Shown: positions 26,165 through 35,060 of the stretch, in pieces | Position numbering within the stretch: the first letter of the stretch is position 1 | Layout: the number at the start of each line of letters is the position of its first letter | Origin: Sulfurimicrobium lacus | GTDB lineage: Bacteria > Pseudomonadota > Gammaproteobacteria > Burkholderiales > Sulfuricellaceae | Assembly: GCF_011764585.1 (NCBI RefSeq) | Contig: NZ_AP022853.1 | Location: forward strand, 1,657,501-1,721,500 | Direction: 5' to 3' | DNA: 64,000 nucleotides | Notes under the pieces: generated by a model | Databases searched by the model: none | What the model was told of the DNA's origin: nothing | What the model saw: the letters and a program-made list of their open reading frames with translations, nothing else | Made by a program: the position numbers and the translations under genes

Positions 26165-28210
26165 TCAATCTGATTCCAGACGCAAACTCAGCCAGGCCGT
26201 ACGCCCCGGAACCTGATTGTCGTGGCGGAATTCGTAGTATCGGCTGTCGTTGATGTTCTGAATGTTCAAAGCCAGTTCGCCTTTTCCCTTTCCGGTCCTG
26301 AAACTATAGGCGACTCGCCCATCCCAGCGATGTACGACGGGAATAAAGTATTCCCTGCCCTGGGCGAGGTCGTAGTCCGTCCGGTCAAAATGGGTTTTCC
26401 CGGTCTGGTAACCAATCAGGCTTACCCGCCAATGAGAATTGAGGCTGTGGGTCAGCATCAGGCTCTGGTTGTTGGTGGGCACCGAGTCGGTATAGGGTAT
26501 ACGGTCCACGTCGGGGCTGTCGACCTCGGCGTGGGCTAGCGCATAGATCAGGCGGGTCTGTTTGCTGATATCCCATTTCAACTGGGTTTCGAAGCCCGTG
26601 ACCCTTGCACGGCCCGAATTCAGATTGCCATGATTTGCAGCATCGTCGCGGTGGTCGGCGATCAGTTCCGTGTAATGTTCCTGGAACAGCCTGAAATCCA
26701 CATCCAGGTTGCGGAATTTGCCCAGGTAACCCAGATCGAAGGCCTTTACCTGCTCCGCCAGCAGGTCGGGCAGCAGAGGGTGGTTCTTGGTGATGCGCTG
26801 GTATTGCTCCCAGCGCTTTTCGGCTACGGTAGGCGAACGTGTGGCTTCGGAATAGCCCAGGCGCAACGTGTGTCCGGGCAGGAAATGCCAGTTAGCCGCT
26901 ACGCGCGGGCTGATGGCGGTGCCGGTGTAGCTGTTGGTCTCCGCCATGGCGCCAAGGTTGAACAACAAGTCGGGCATCGCCCGCCATTCCACATTGCCGA
27001 AAATACTGCTGAGATCGTAAGCGCTGACTTCGTAATTATCGGGCGTGCCGGCATTTGCAATACCGCCGCCGCCGAGGTCGTGCGGCGCGAATACCGTGTC
27101 GTGGCGCACATTGCCGCCCCAGACGATGCGGGTGTTTTTGCCAGAGGAGAAAGTGTGCTGCACTTCCAGATCATGGCGCCGAGCCGTGACATCGCCATTG
27201 TTCATGTTGGCGGCCAGCGGTGGTTGGGCAGGGTCTGTCTGCACCAGGGTGGCGGTGCTGCTTTCGATGGCGTCGTAATATTTCACCGACAGCTCTCCGC
27301 CCTGGTCCAGTTCCCGTCGCCAGTGCAGTTCAGTGAAATAATTTTCGGCACGCTTGTTTGGCGCAACGATGTCGTACGTTTCGCCCGCCTGGCGCGGCCC
27401 GCCGTTGTAGCCGAACTGAAATTCCAGGGTATCGGTGGAATTGATCTGGTAGTCGGTCCGCAAGCTCAGTTGCTGGATGCGCTTGTCGTCGAACTTGTTC
27501 CTGGTCCAGACAAACGATGCGTTGGCAGGCGGATTGTGGATGTCCGAATCTTCGCCCTTGTCATTTCGTACCGAGGCCGTGATGCGCCAGGTCAGGTCGC
27601 CATTGCGGCTGCCGTAGCGTGCCATGGTTTCGTCCCGGCCGCGACCGGCCGCAAACGACACCATCTTCCCTTGCTCGTCGGCCGAATGGCGGGTGATGAT
27701 GTTGATCACGCCCATGAAGGAATTGGCGCCGTAGCTGGCCGAGTCCGGCCCGCGCACCACCTCGATTCGCTCGATGTCGTCGAGCACGATCGGGATGTCG
27801 TTCCAGATTACGCCGCCGAACAAGGGCGAGTACACGGAACGGCCGTCGATCAATACCTGCATGCGGCTGGACATGGTTTCCGACATCAAGCCGTGGTAAC
27901 TGACCACGCTCTCCGTCATGTAGGTGCGCGAAGCGTGATAGGCCACGAACATACCGGGCACGAGGCGGAAAACTTCCGACAGGTCCCACGCGCCGGAGTC
28001 CTTGATCATCTGCCGGTCGATCACGGTAACGGCTGCCGGCGCCTCGTCCACTCGCTGCGGCAGGCGCGACACGGTCAGGACGACAGGCATCTCGCTCAGA
28101 TAAGTGCTTTCGGACAGACCGTCATCGCTTTGAGCAGTGGCGGAAACACACGCCACACAAAGGACCAGCGCGCCTGTGGAGACGCGGTGTTTTTTTGTTT
28201 TCACAACCAT
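26165..28210 (-). CDS. TonB-dependent outer-membrane receptor
   Basis: A 681-aa receptor. A signal peptide (about 1-27) is followed by a TonB-box-like VVLTVSR and the plug domain (about 45-160: EAPAAVTVIDRQMIKDSGAW, RGPDSASYGANSFMGVINII). The remainder is a 22-strand barrel ending in an aromatic-rich terminus (TAWLSLRLESD). The ligand cannot be assigned; vitamin, siderophore and metal uptake are all possible. A Fur-box-like site about 100 nt upstream suggests iron control. It lies downstream of the ABC exporter operon on the same strand, with a 160-bp gap, so it is probably separately transcribed. Confidence 0.9.
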   Translation of the reverse strand: MVVKTKKHRVSTGALVLCVACVSATAQSDDGLSESTYLSEMPVVLTVSRLPQRVDEAPAAVTVIDRQMIKDSGAWDLSEVFRLVPGMFVAYHASRTYMTESVVSYHGLMSETMSSRMQVLIDGRSVYSPLFGGVIWNDIPIVLDDIERIEVVRGPDSASYGANSFMGVINIITRHSADEQGKMVSFAAGRGRDETMARYGSRNGDLTWRITASVRNDKGEDSDIHNPPANASFVWTRNKFDDKRIQQLSLRTDYQINSTDTLEFQFGYNGGPRQAGETYDIVAPNKRAENYFTELHWRRELDQGGELSVKYYDAIESSTATLVQTDPAQPPLAANMNNGDVTARRHDLEVQHTFSSGKNTRIVWGGNVRHDTVFAPHDLGGGGIANAGTPDNYEVSAYDLSSIFGNVEWRAMPDLLFNLGAMAETNSYTGTAISPRVAANWHFLPGHTLRLGYSEATRSPTVAEKRWEQYQRITKNHPLLPDLLAEQVKAFDLGYLGKFRNLDVDFRLFQEHYTELIADHRDDAANHGNLNSGRARVTGFETQLKWDISKQTRLIYALAHAEVDSPDVDRIPYTDSVPTNNQSLMLTHSLNSHWRVSLIGYQTGKTHFDRTDYDLAQGREYFIPVVHRWDGRVAYSFRTGKGKGELALNIQNINDSRYYEFRHDNQVPGRTAWLSLRLESD

Positions 28211-28304
28211 TCCCTGTAACCGTTTGCTGTAACGGGCATTTACTACAGGCGCAAAGCTTGTGACGCTGCTTCCCGCTGCTGTTTTTATGCCGCATGCATT
28301 GTTA

Positions 28305-28319
28305 TGATAATGATTTTAC
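28305..28319. promoter_or_regulatory. Fur-box-like operator upstream of TonB receptor
   Basis: TGATAATGATTTTAC matches the 7-1-7 Fur pattern TGATAAT-n-ATTATCA at 11 of 14 positions (left half perfect). It lies about 95-110 nt before the receptor start codon on the minus strand. Confidence 0.5.
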
Positions 28320-28370
28320 TGGAGTATTTTTTGACCGTCGAGATGCATTCAAAGAAATATTTGATAAATC

Positions 28371-29489
28371 TCAATACATGCGGTGGCGGAACAGCCAGCT
28401 GGCGAGGCTCAGGGTCACCACGCCGATCAGCGCCATGGGCCACAACTGGCCAGTCAGGACGTCGAACCCTGCCCCTTCGAGAAACACCTTGCGCAGGATC
28501 ACCAGGAAATAGCGCAGCGGATCGATCAGGGTGACGGCCTGCACGATGGGCGGCATGTTGGCGATGGGTGTGGCGAAGCCGGACAGGATCATCGCCGGCA
28601 CCATGAACAGGAAAGCGCCCAGCAGGCCCTGCTGCTGCGTCACCGCGAGCGAGGAAATGAGCAGCCCGGCGCCGACCCCCGACAGCAGGAAAAGCGCCAG
28701 CCCCGCGTACAGGGCGAGCAGGCTGCCCAGCAGGGGGACCTTGAACCACAGGGTGGCGATGAGCATGATCACCGAAGCCTGGACGATGCCGATGAGGAAG
28801 CCCGGCAGGGCTTTGCCCAGCAAGATCTCGCCGGGGCGCAGGGGAGTGACCAGCAACTGGTCGAAGGTGCCCTGTTCCCGCTCCCGCGCCACGGTGAGCG
28901 CCGTGACCAGCATGGTGGTGACCAGGGTGAGCATGCCTACGATGCCGGGGATGAAGAACCAGCGGCTCTCCAGGTTGGGGTTGAACCAGGCACGCGTTTC
29001 CAGGCGGGCGGGCGGGGACTGCAGGCCGTGCGAGGCGATCCATTCGCGGTTGTATTGCTCGGCCATGGCGCTCACGTAGTTCAGTGCGATCATGGCAGTG
29101 TTGGAATTGCGCCCGTCGACGATGACCTGCAGGGGCGCGCTGCGGCCCGACAGCAGGTCGGCGCTGAAGCGCGGGCCGATGTGGAGCACCACCAGCACCT
29201 CGCGCCGGTCCACCAGCGGCGCGATCTCGGCCTCGGCATGCAGCGTGGCCACGCGGCGGAAGGCGGGCGCGCCGTCGAAAGCCGCCACCAGGTCGCGCGA
29301 GGCCGCGCCGCGGTCCTCGTTGTAGACGGCATAGGGGATTTCCTTCAGGTCGAAGGTGGCGGCATAGCCGAACACCAGCAGCTGGATCATGGGCGGCACG
29401 ATCAGCACCATGCGGCTTTTGGGGTCCTTGAGCAGGGCCAGGAACTCCTTGTGGATGAGCGCCAGAACGCGGATCAGGGTGTCCTTCAT
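28371..29489 (-). CDS. ybhR: ABC-2 type permease, YbhR-like
   Basis: A 372-aa membrane permease. Helix 1 (about 24-44, MVLIVPPMIQLLVFGYAATF) is followed by a large periplasmic loop (about 45-175), then five helices in the C-terminal half including IPGIVGMLTLVTTMLVTALT. The segment EREQGTFDQLLVTPLRPGEI is the ABC-2 signature. It matches E. coli YbhR in length and order. ATG 29489 overlaps the stop of the upstream permease gene (ATGA). It forms a heterodimeric channel with the neighbouring permease, driven by the YbhF-like ATPase; drugs or cations are the known type of substrate. Confidence 0.9.
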   Translation of the reverse strand: MKDTLIRVLALIHKEFLALLKDPKSRMVLIVPPMIQLLVFGYAATFDLKEIPYAVYNEDRGAASRDLVAAFDGAPAFRRVATLHAEAEIAPLVDRREVLVVLHIGPRFSADLLSGRSAPLQVIVDGRNSNTAMIALNYVSAMAEQYNREWIASHGLQSPPARLETRAWFNPNLESRWFFIPGIVGMLTLVTTMLVTALTVAREREQGTFDQLLVTPLRPGEILLGKALPGFLIGIVQASVIMLIATLWFKVPLLGSLLALYAGLALFLLSGVGAGLLISSLAVTQQQGLLGAFLFMVPAMILSGFATPIANMPPIVQAVTLIDPLRYFLVILRKVFLEGAGFDVLTGQLWPMALIGVVTLSLASWLFRHRMY

Positions 29490-30622
29490 TCGAGCCGCTT
29501 GCGCGATTTGCGCCACGTGACGCCCATGAAGAAGGCCGCCATGACGGCCAGCGCCAGGGCATTGGGCAGCACCACCGCCCACACGTCTCCCGCCAGGAAC
29601 AGGGTCTGGACAATGGACACGAAGTAGCGCGCGACGATGAGGTGGGTGACGGCCTGGACCACGGACGGCATGCTGTCGATGTCGAAGATGAAGCCGGACA
29701 GCAGGAAGGCGGGGAGAAAAGTGCCGATGATGGCGATCTGGCCCGCCACGAACTGGTTGCGGGCCAGGGTGGAAATGGTCAAACCCATGCCCAGGGCCGC
29801 CAGCAGGAACAGCGAGGCGCACGCCCACAGCAGCCAGAAGGAGCCGCGCAGCGGCACGCCGAACAGCCACACCGCCAGGGCCACGGTGAGCAGCATGCCG
29901 CCGGTGCCGAGGGTGAAGTAGGCGATGATCTTGCCCAGCAGCACTTCGGTCATGCTCGCCGGCGTCACTAGCAGGGCTTCCAGCGTGCCGCGCTCCCATT
30001 CCCGCGCCATCACCAGCGCCGTGAGCAGGGTGCCGATCAGCGTCATGATGATGGCCACCAGGCCCGGTACCAGGAAATAACGGCTTTTTACCTCGCTGTT
30101 GAACCACACACGCTGCTGCACCTGCACCGGCGTGGCCAGCTCCTGTCCCCGGCTCGCGGCGCGGTGCGCCAGCCAGTTCACCCAGGCCCCTTGCACATAG
30201 CCCTGGGTGAGGCGTGCGGTGTTGGCGTCGACGCCGTTGACGACGACCTGGATCGGCGCACCGTCGGGCCGGCGCAACTGTGCGGCGAAGTCGGCGCGCA
30301 GGTGCACGATGGCGTTCACCTTGCCCTCCCGCAGGGACTGCTCCGCCTCGGCCATGGTGAAGGCGCGACGCGTCGCGAAGTAATGGCTGCCCTCCAGTGC
30401 CGCGAGGAAATCCGCCGTGTCGGGGGAGGGCTGCTCCGCTACCAGGGCCACCGGCAGGTGATCGGCATCGAGCGACACGCCGTAGCCGAACAGCACCAGC
30501 AGAAACAAAGGCATGAGGAAGGCGATGGCGATGCTGCTCGGGTCCCGCACGATCTGCAGGAACTCCTTGCGCACCAGCCCTTTCAGGCGCATGGCGCTGC
30601 CGCCGCGGCGTAGGCTGTTCAT
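29486..30622 (-). CDS. ybhS: ABC-2 type permease, YbhS-like
   Basis: A 378-aa paralogue of the following permease, with the same topology: helix 1 (IAIAFLMPLFLLVLFGYGVS), a periplasmic loop and five C-terminal helices, with REWERGTLEALLVTPASMTE as the ABC-2 signature. ATG 30622 overlaps the ATPase stop as ATGA; a second in-frame ATG (MRLKGLVRKEF) lies 30 nt downstream and would also give a good N-terminus. Part of the four-gene exporter operon running from 33416 to 28371. Confidence 0.9.
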   Translation of the reverse strand: MNSLRRGGSAMRLKGLVRKEFLQIVRDPSSIAIAFLMPLFLLVLFGYGVSLDADHLPVALVAEQPSPDTADFLAALEGSHYFATRRAFTMAEAEQSLREGKVNAIVHLRADFAAQLRRPDGAPIQVVVNGVDANTARLTQGYVQGAWVNWLAHRAASRGQELATPVQVQQRVWFNSEVKSRYFLVPGLVAIIMTLIGTLLTALVMAREWERGTLEALLVTPASMTEVLLGKIIAYFTLGTGGMLLTVALAVWLFGVPLRGSFWLLWACASLFLLAALGMGLTISTLARNQFVAGQIAIIGTFLPAFLLSGFIFDIDSMPSVVQAVTHLIVARYFVSIVQTLFLAGDVWAVVLPNALALAVMAAFFMGVTWRKSRKRLE

Positions 30623-32382
30623 GCCGCTTCCCGTGCTTCGGCAGCACCTTCCACCAGCCGGATGAACGCGTCCTCCATGCTGGGGTCGGGGTTGTCGGCG
30701 CTGCGGGCGCCGGCCTTGAGGGCGGCGGGCTGGTCCATGGCCAGGATGCGCCCGGCGGCCATGATCGCCAGGCGGTCGCAATACTCCGCTTCCTCCATGA
30801 AGTGGGTCGTCACCAGCACCGTCACCCCGGCCCGGGCCAGCGCGTTGATGCGCTGCCAGAATTCACGCCGCGCCAAAGGGTCGACCCCCGAGGTGGGTTC
30901 GTCGAGGAACAGGATCTCCGGCCGGTGCATCAGCGCGCAGGCCATGGCCAGGCGCTGCTTGTAGCCCAGGGACAGCTCGCCGGAAAGCTGCCCGGCGTAT
31001 TTCTCCAGCTCGAATTCCGCCAGCGCCCAGTCGAGCCGCGCCTGGCGTGCCCGGCCGGCCAGTCCGTAGGCGCTGGCGAAGAACACCAGGTTCTGGGTCA
31101 CGCTCAGGTTGCCGTAGAGGGAGAACTTCTGCGACATGTAGCCGATGCGCGCGCGGGCGGCCGCGGCCGCATGGCGCAAGTCCAGCCCGGCCACCCGCAG
31201 GCTGCCGGCGCTGGCGGGCAGCAAACCGCACAGCATGCGGAAGGTGGTGGACTTGCCTGCGCCGTTGGCGCCCAGCAGGCCGAATATCTCGCCCCGGCGC
31301 ACCTGGAAACTCACGCCGTCCACGGCCCAGAAGTCGCCGAAGCGGCGCTTGAGTCCTTCCACCTGGATGACGGGGCCTTGTTCCGTCCGGCTGTCCGTGT
31401 CCGGCAGCAAGCCGTTGGCGACGCTGGCGCCGTGGGAGACTGCCCCGGTGTGCATGCGCAGCAGGTCGACGAAGCCGTCCTCGAAACGCGGCGCCACGGC
31501 CGCGATGCGGGCGTTCTCCAGCCCCGGCAGGCGGGCCAGTTCCTCCGGGGTGCTCGCCTGCGTGCTCACCAGGCGCACGTGGTCGCCCTGCACCAGGGCA
31601 TCCACCACCCCGGGCTGGCCCGCCAGCTCCGCCTGCACATCGCGGTGGCGCCGGCCCGCAACGCTGACCGCCCAGGTGCGGCCAGCCATGGCGGCGCTGA
31701 TGGCGCCGGGCGGGCCCTGTTCCAGCACCTTGCCCTCGTGCAGCAGGATGACGGCCTGGCAGCGTTCGGCTTCGTCGAGGTAGGCGGTGGAGAGCAGCAC
31801 GCTCATGCCTTCCTGCCGCACCAGGCGGTCGACGATGGCCCAAAGTTCGCGGCGCGACACCGGGTCGACCCCCACCGTCGGCTCGTCCAGCAAGAGCAGT
31901 TGCGGCGCCCGCACCAGGGTGCAGGCCAGGCCGAGTTTCTGTTTCATGCCCCCCGACAGGCGGCCGGCCAGGCGGCGGGTGAACGGGGCCAGGCCGGTCA
32001 TGTGCATCAGCTCGCCGTAGCGCTCGGCGCGCTCGGTTTTCGGCACGCCCTGGAGGTCGGCGTAAAGGTCCAGGTTCTCCTGCACGGTGAGGTCTTCGTA
32101 CAGCCCGAAGCGCTGGGGCATGTAGCCCAGGGCGGCCTGCACCGCCAGCGACTCCCGCGTGGAATCCATTCCCAGGGCATGGATGCTCCCGGCGTCGGGC
32201 GCCAGCAGCCCGGCGGCGAGGCGCATCAGGGTGGTTTTGCCGGCGCCATCCGGGCCGATCAGGCCGGTCACCGCGCCGCGGCGGATCGCGAAGCTCACGC
32301 CGTCCAGCGCCTGGGTGCGCCGGCCCCCGGCAGTGAAGCTTTTGGCCAGGTCCGCGGCTACCAGGACAGGCGCGTCGTCCAT
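30619..32382 (-). CDS. ybhF: Tandem-ATPase ABC exporter subunit, YbhF-like
   Basis: A 587-aa cytoplasmic protein with two complete ABC ATPase domains. Domain 1 (about 6-230): Walker A GLIGPDGAGKTTLM, signature RLSGGMKQKLGLA, Walker B LLLLDEPTVGVDP. Domain 2 (about 330-560): Walker A GLLGANGAGKSTTF, signature-like GELSLGYKQRLAMA, Walker B ILFLDEPTSGVDP. The first H-loop region reads STAYLDEAE where domain 2 has TTHFMEEAE, so site 1 lacks the canonical His and may be asymmetric. The length matches E. coli YbhF (578 aa). It begins 2 nt after the membrane-fusion-protein stop. Confidence 0.92.
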   Translation of the reverse strand: MDDAPVLVAADLAKSFTAGGRRTQALDGVSFAIRRGAVTGLIGPDGAGKTTLMRLAAGLLAPDAGSIHALGMDSTRESLAVQAALGYMPQRFGLYEDLTVQENLDLYADLQGVPKTERAERYGELMHMTGLAPFTRRLAGRLSGGMKQKLGLACTLVRAPQLLLLDEPTVGVDPVSRRELWAIVDRLVRQEGMSVLLSTAYLDEAERCQAVILLHEGKVLEQGPPGAISAAMAGRTWAVSVAGRRHRDVQAELAGQPGVVDALVQGDHVRLVSTQASTPEELARLPGLENARIAAVAPRFEDGFVDLLRMHTGAVSHGASVANGLLPDTDSRTEQGPVIQVEGLKRRFGDFWAVDGVSFQVRRGEIFGLLGANGAGKSTTFRMLCGLLPASAGSLRVAGLDLRHAAAAARARIGYMSQKFSLYGNLSVTQNLVFFASAYGLAGRARQARLDWALAEFELEKYAGQLSGELSLGYKQRLAMACALMHRPEILFLDEPTSGVDPLARREFWQRINALARAGVTVLVTTHFMEEAEYCDRLAIMAAGRILAMDQPAALKAGARSADNPDPSMEDAFIRLVEGAAEAREAA

Positions 32383-32384
32383 GC

Positions 32385-33416
32385 TCACTTGCCGTTCCGG
32401 CAAGGGTCTGTCCCCGCCGTCGGCGCGGTCTGGTCCAGGGGGATGGTCACCGTGGCGGGCATGCCCATGCGCAGCGCGTCGCGGCCCTCGCACGCGAACA
32501 CCCGCGCCTGATAGACCAGGCTGGCGCGGATCTCGGTGGTCTCCACCGATTTGGGCGTGAACTCGGCGCTGGGGGAGACGAAGCCGACCCAGGCGCGATA
32601 GCGCTTGTCCGGGTGGCTGTCGCTGTGCACCCAGGCGCGCGCGCCGACCGGCACGCGGCCGAGCCGGTTTTCCGGCAGGTAGACGCGCACCCACACCGGA
32701 TCGGTGATAGCCAGGGTAAACACCGGTTTCTGCGGCGAGGCCATGTCGCCCGGCTCCAGGATGCGGTTCTGGATCACCCCGTCGGAGGGGGCGAGCAGTT
32801 CGCCTTCCTGGAGATCGCGCCGGATGCCCGCTGCCGCGGCCTCGTTGGCGGCCAGGATGGCCTGGGCAGCGGCGATGTCCTCCTTGCGCGGACCCAGTTC
32901 CGCGAGGCGCAGGGTTTCCGCCGCCGCTTTCATTTGCTCCCGCGCCTTGTCGAGGGCGAACCTGGCGCTGTCGGCCTGTTGCCGCGAGACGAAGTTCCGT
33001 GCCACCAGGTCCAGCTGGCGCTGGTAAATGGCCTCGGCATCCGCCGCGGTCGCCCGTGCCGCATCGCGCTGGGCGCGGGCCTGACGGATCTCCTCGGGGC
33101 GGGAGCCGGCCAGGTTGCGGGCGACCACTTCGCGCTGCGCGGCGGTCTGGGCCTCGGCCTGGGCCAGCGACAGGCGCAGCCGCTCGGTATCCAGGCTGGC
33201 CAGCGCCTGGCCAGTTTTCACGCGGTCTCCCTCGCGCACCAGGATCTTTGCAATGCGGCCGCTGGCGTTGAAAGCCAGTTCCACCTGCCGGATGTCCACG
33301 TTGCCCTGCAGCGTCAGATCGGTCTGCGCTGGCTTGCCGTTGTGGCGCAACCAGGCGGCACCGCCCGCCAGTACGGCGATCGCAATGGCGACGATCAGGA
33401 AGATCTTGATTTTCAT
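32385..33416 (-). CDS. ybhG: HlyD-family membrane fusion protein, YbhG-like
   Basis: A 343-aa periplasmic adaptor anchored by one N-terminal helix (IFLIVAIAIAVLAGGAAWL). It has the split lipoyl/barrel-sandwich halves (GRIAKILVREGDRVKTGQAL and LAPSDGVIQNRILEPGDMAS) flanking a long coiled-coil hairpin (about 75-190). The C-terminal beta-barrel includes VWVRVYLPENRLGRVPVGAR. GAAGGACGTGAC precedes ATG 33416. First gene of the exporter operon; a TetR-type regulator (as CecR/YbiH in E. coli) was not found next to it. Confidence 0.92.
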   Translation of the reverse strand: MKIKIFLIVAIAIAVLAGGAAWLRHNGKPAQTDLTLQGNVDIRQVELAFNASGRIAKILVREGDRVKTGQALASLDTERLRLSLAQAEAQTAAQREVVARNLAGSRPEEIRQARAQRDAARATAADAEAIYQRQLDLVARNFVSRQQADSARFALDKAREQMKAAAETLRLAELGPRKEDIAAAQAILAANEAAAAGIRRDLQEGELLAPSDGVIQNRILEPGDMASPQKPVFTLAITDPVWVRVYLPENRLGRVPVGARAWVHSDSHPDKRYRAWVGFVSPSAEFTPKSVETTEIRASLVYQARVFACEGRDALRMGMPATVTIPLDQTAPTAGTDPCRNGK

Positions 33417-33544
33417 GTCACGTCCTTCGCATTTTTCCGCCCAGTATCCTCCGCTTCGCCAGGCCGCGGTAGATTGGGCCGGATTGCCGCTACCGGATTT
33501 TGCACGGCGCTTTAACGTGAAACTCGCGGAGCGAGCCCGCGTCC

Positions 33545-33568
33545 CCCTCTCCCGCATGCGGGAGAGGG
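33545..33568. repeat. 24-bp perfect palindrome, dispersed-repeat type
   Basis: CCCTCTCCCGCA and its exact reverse complement abut, followed by CTGGGGTGAGGG. This resembles the dispersed CCCTCTCCC/GGGAGAGGG repeats common in many proteobacterial genomes. It lies upstream of the exporter operon, about 130 nt from its start codon. Confidence 0.7.
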
Positions 33569-33587
33569 CTGGGGTGAGGGAAACGGC

Positions 33588-33632
33588 CATGGCGAATTGC
33601 TGTTTCACTATATGGGACGGCAATTCGCCATG
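33588..33632. repeat. 13-bp inverted repeat with 19-nt loop
   Basis: CATGGCGAATTGC (33588-33600) pairs perfectly with GCAATTCGCCATG (33620-33632). It is next to the 24-bp palindrome and between divergent genes, so it could be an operator or part of the same repeat element. Confidence 0.6.
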
Positions 33633-33689
33633 ACCGTTACGAAAGCGATAAAATTCGCAGACATCGAGTGATGGTGAGATAATAGCGCC

Positions 33690-34016
33690 ATGAATGAACA
33701 GCAACCAACCTCCCCCCGCCGTCGCCAGCAAGAGCTTCTGGCCATCCCGGAACGGCAGCGTACCGACGCCGAATGGGACGAGCTCAACGAACTGGAGATC
33801 GTCCTGGCTTCCGTGAATCGCGTGGAAGCTCGTGAGCCAAACGCTCGTGAGCAGAACCCGCGTGATCCGAACGCTCGCCGCAACGGTCCGCCACCCGCTG
33901 CCCAGGCCAGGCCCAACGGTGGCTCCCCGCAGGCCAGACCCAGCGGTGGCGGCGCGCAGGTCAAAAAGCCGGCCAGGAAATTCCACAAGCGGCCACCCAA
34001 GGCGCCTGCGCCCTAG
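33690..34016 (+). CDS. Basic disordered protein, unknown function
   Basis: A 108-aa ORF. Residues 1-48 are charged and helical (RRRQQELLAIPERQRTDAEW, DELNELEIVLAS). Residues 49-108 are low-complexity, rich in Pro, Gly, Asn and Arg, with NAR-type repeats and a Lys/Pro tail (KKPARKFHKRPPKAPAP). The composition suggests nucleic-acid or ribosome association, but no family is recognised. It sits alone between the exporter operon and MYG1. Confidence 0.55.
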   Translation: MNEQQPTSPRRRQQELLAIPERQRTDAEWDELNELEIVLASVNRVEAREPNAREQNPRDPNARRNGPPPAAQARPNGGSPQARPSGGGAQVKKPARKFHKRPPKAPAP

Positions 34017-34081
34017 AATTTTTGCGGGGCAGGTTTCCGGCCCCGCTTTCCATAAAGCCTGAACAGCGTTCGGTATGAGAA

Positions 34082-35050
34082 ATGCCGAGCGCTGTTCGCA
34101 GTCACGAAATTATTTCCGAGCAAAGCTGCCAAGTGTCGAATCTTTATACCATCCTCCAGCGTCCCGGCGTCGTTGCCGCCACCCATTCGGGCTCCTTCCA
34201 CGCAGACGATATATTGGCGGCGGCGGCCTTGCGGCTCGCCAATCCCGCGGTAAGCATCGTGCGCACGCGCGAGCAGGAACAGCTGGACGCGGCGGACATC
34301 CTGTTCGACGTGGGCCGTGTTTTCGACGCGGCGGCCTGCCGCTTCGACCATCACCAACTGGAATACCGGGAAGCGCGCGACAACGGCATCCCTTTCAGTT
34401 CGTTCGGCCTGATCTGGCGTGAACTGGGCGCGCAGCTTTGCGGTTCGGCAGCGGCGGCGTCCCGCATCGACCGCTGGCTGGTGCAAGGCGTGGACGCTGT
34501 GGACTGCGGCGTGACCTTGAGCAAGGAAACCCCGGCGGTAAACGTGATGTCCATCTCCTCGGCCCTCGGCAGCTTCAACCCCGGCTGGCAGGACGACACT
34601 TCCGCGCAGGCGCGGCTGGATGCCTTCGAACGGGCGGTCGCCTGGGCCATGGCCATCCTGCAGAACACCATTCGCGAAGCCCGTGCGTCGGAAGCGGCGC
34701 GCGCCGTGGTGGTGCAAGGCGAAGTGCAGGAAGCAGGGCGCCTGCTGGTGCTCGACAGCGATGTGCCGTGGAAGGAAGTCGTGCTGGGGTCGCCGGAGTT
34801 CGCGCAGCTCCTGTACGTGGTTTCCCCGGACAGCCAGGCGAAGTGGCACGTGAACGCGGTGCCGGATCGTGCCGGCAGCTTCGATAACCGGAAATCCCTG
34901 CCTGCCGCCTGGGCGGGGCTGGACGGGGAGCAACTCGACGCCGTCGTCGGCATAACGGGCTGCGTGTTCTGCCACCGGGGGCGCTTCGTCGCCGGCCACC
35001 GGAGCAAGGACGGTGCGCTGAAAATGGCGCACCTGGCGTTGCAGGATTAG
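34082..35050 (+). CDS. MYG1 family protein (DHH-like exonuclease homologue)
   Basis: A 322-aa protein of the MYG1 (UPF0160) family. ATHSGSFHADDILAAAALRL, LFDVGRVFDAAACRFDHHQ and GIPFSSFGLIWRELGAQLCG are the family hallmarks; DHH and HxGxFHxDD supply the metal ligands. Eukaryotic MYG1 is a 3'-5' RNA exonuclease; the bacterial role is not established. The first 17 residues are poorly conserved-looking, so a GTG start near 34133 is possible. Confidence 0.88.
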   Translation: MPSAVRSHEIISEQSCQVSNLYTILQRPGVVAATHSGSFHADDILAAAALRLANPAVSIVRTREQEQLDAADILFDVGRVFDAAACRFDHHQLEYREARDNGIPFSSFGLIWRELGAQLCGSAAAASRIDRWLVQGVDAVDCGVTLSKETPAVNVMSISSALGSFNPGWQDDTSAQARLDAFERAVAWAMAILQNTIREARASEAARAVVVQGEVQEAGRLLVLDSDVPWKEVVLGSPEFAQLLYVVSPDSQAKWHVNAVPDRAGSFDNRKSLPAAWAGLDGEQLDAVVGITGCVFCHRGRFVAGHRSKDGALKMAHLALQD

Positions 35051-35060
35051 ATTTTTTAGC

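Noticed and set aside
26630-28219. 529-codon plus frame across the TonB receptor
   Set aside because: Shadow of the minus-strand receptor gene.
33545-33632. Possible CRISPR-like repeats
   Set aside because: Two unrelated palindromes, no regularly spaced direct repeats; no CRISPR array or cas gene seen anywhere in the window.
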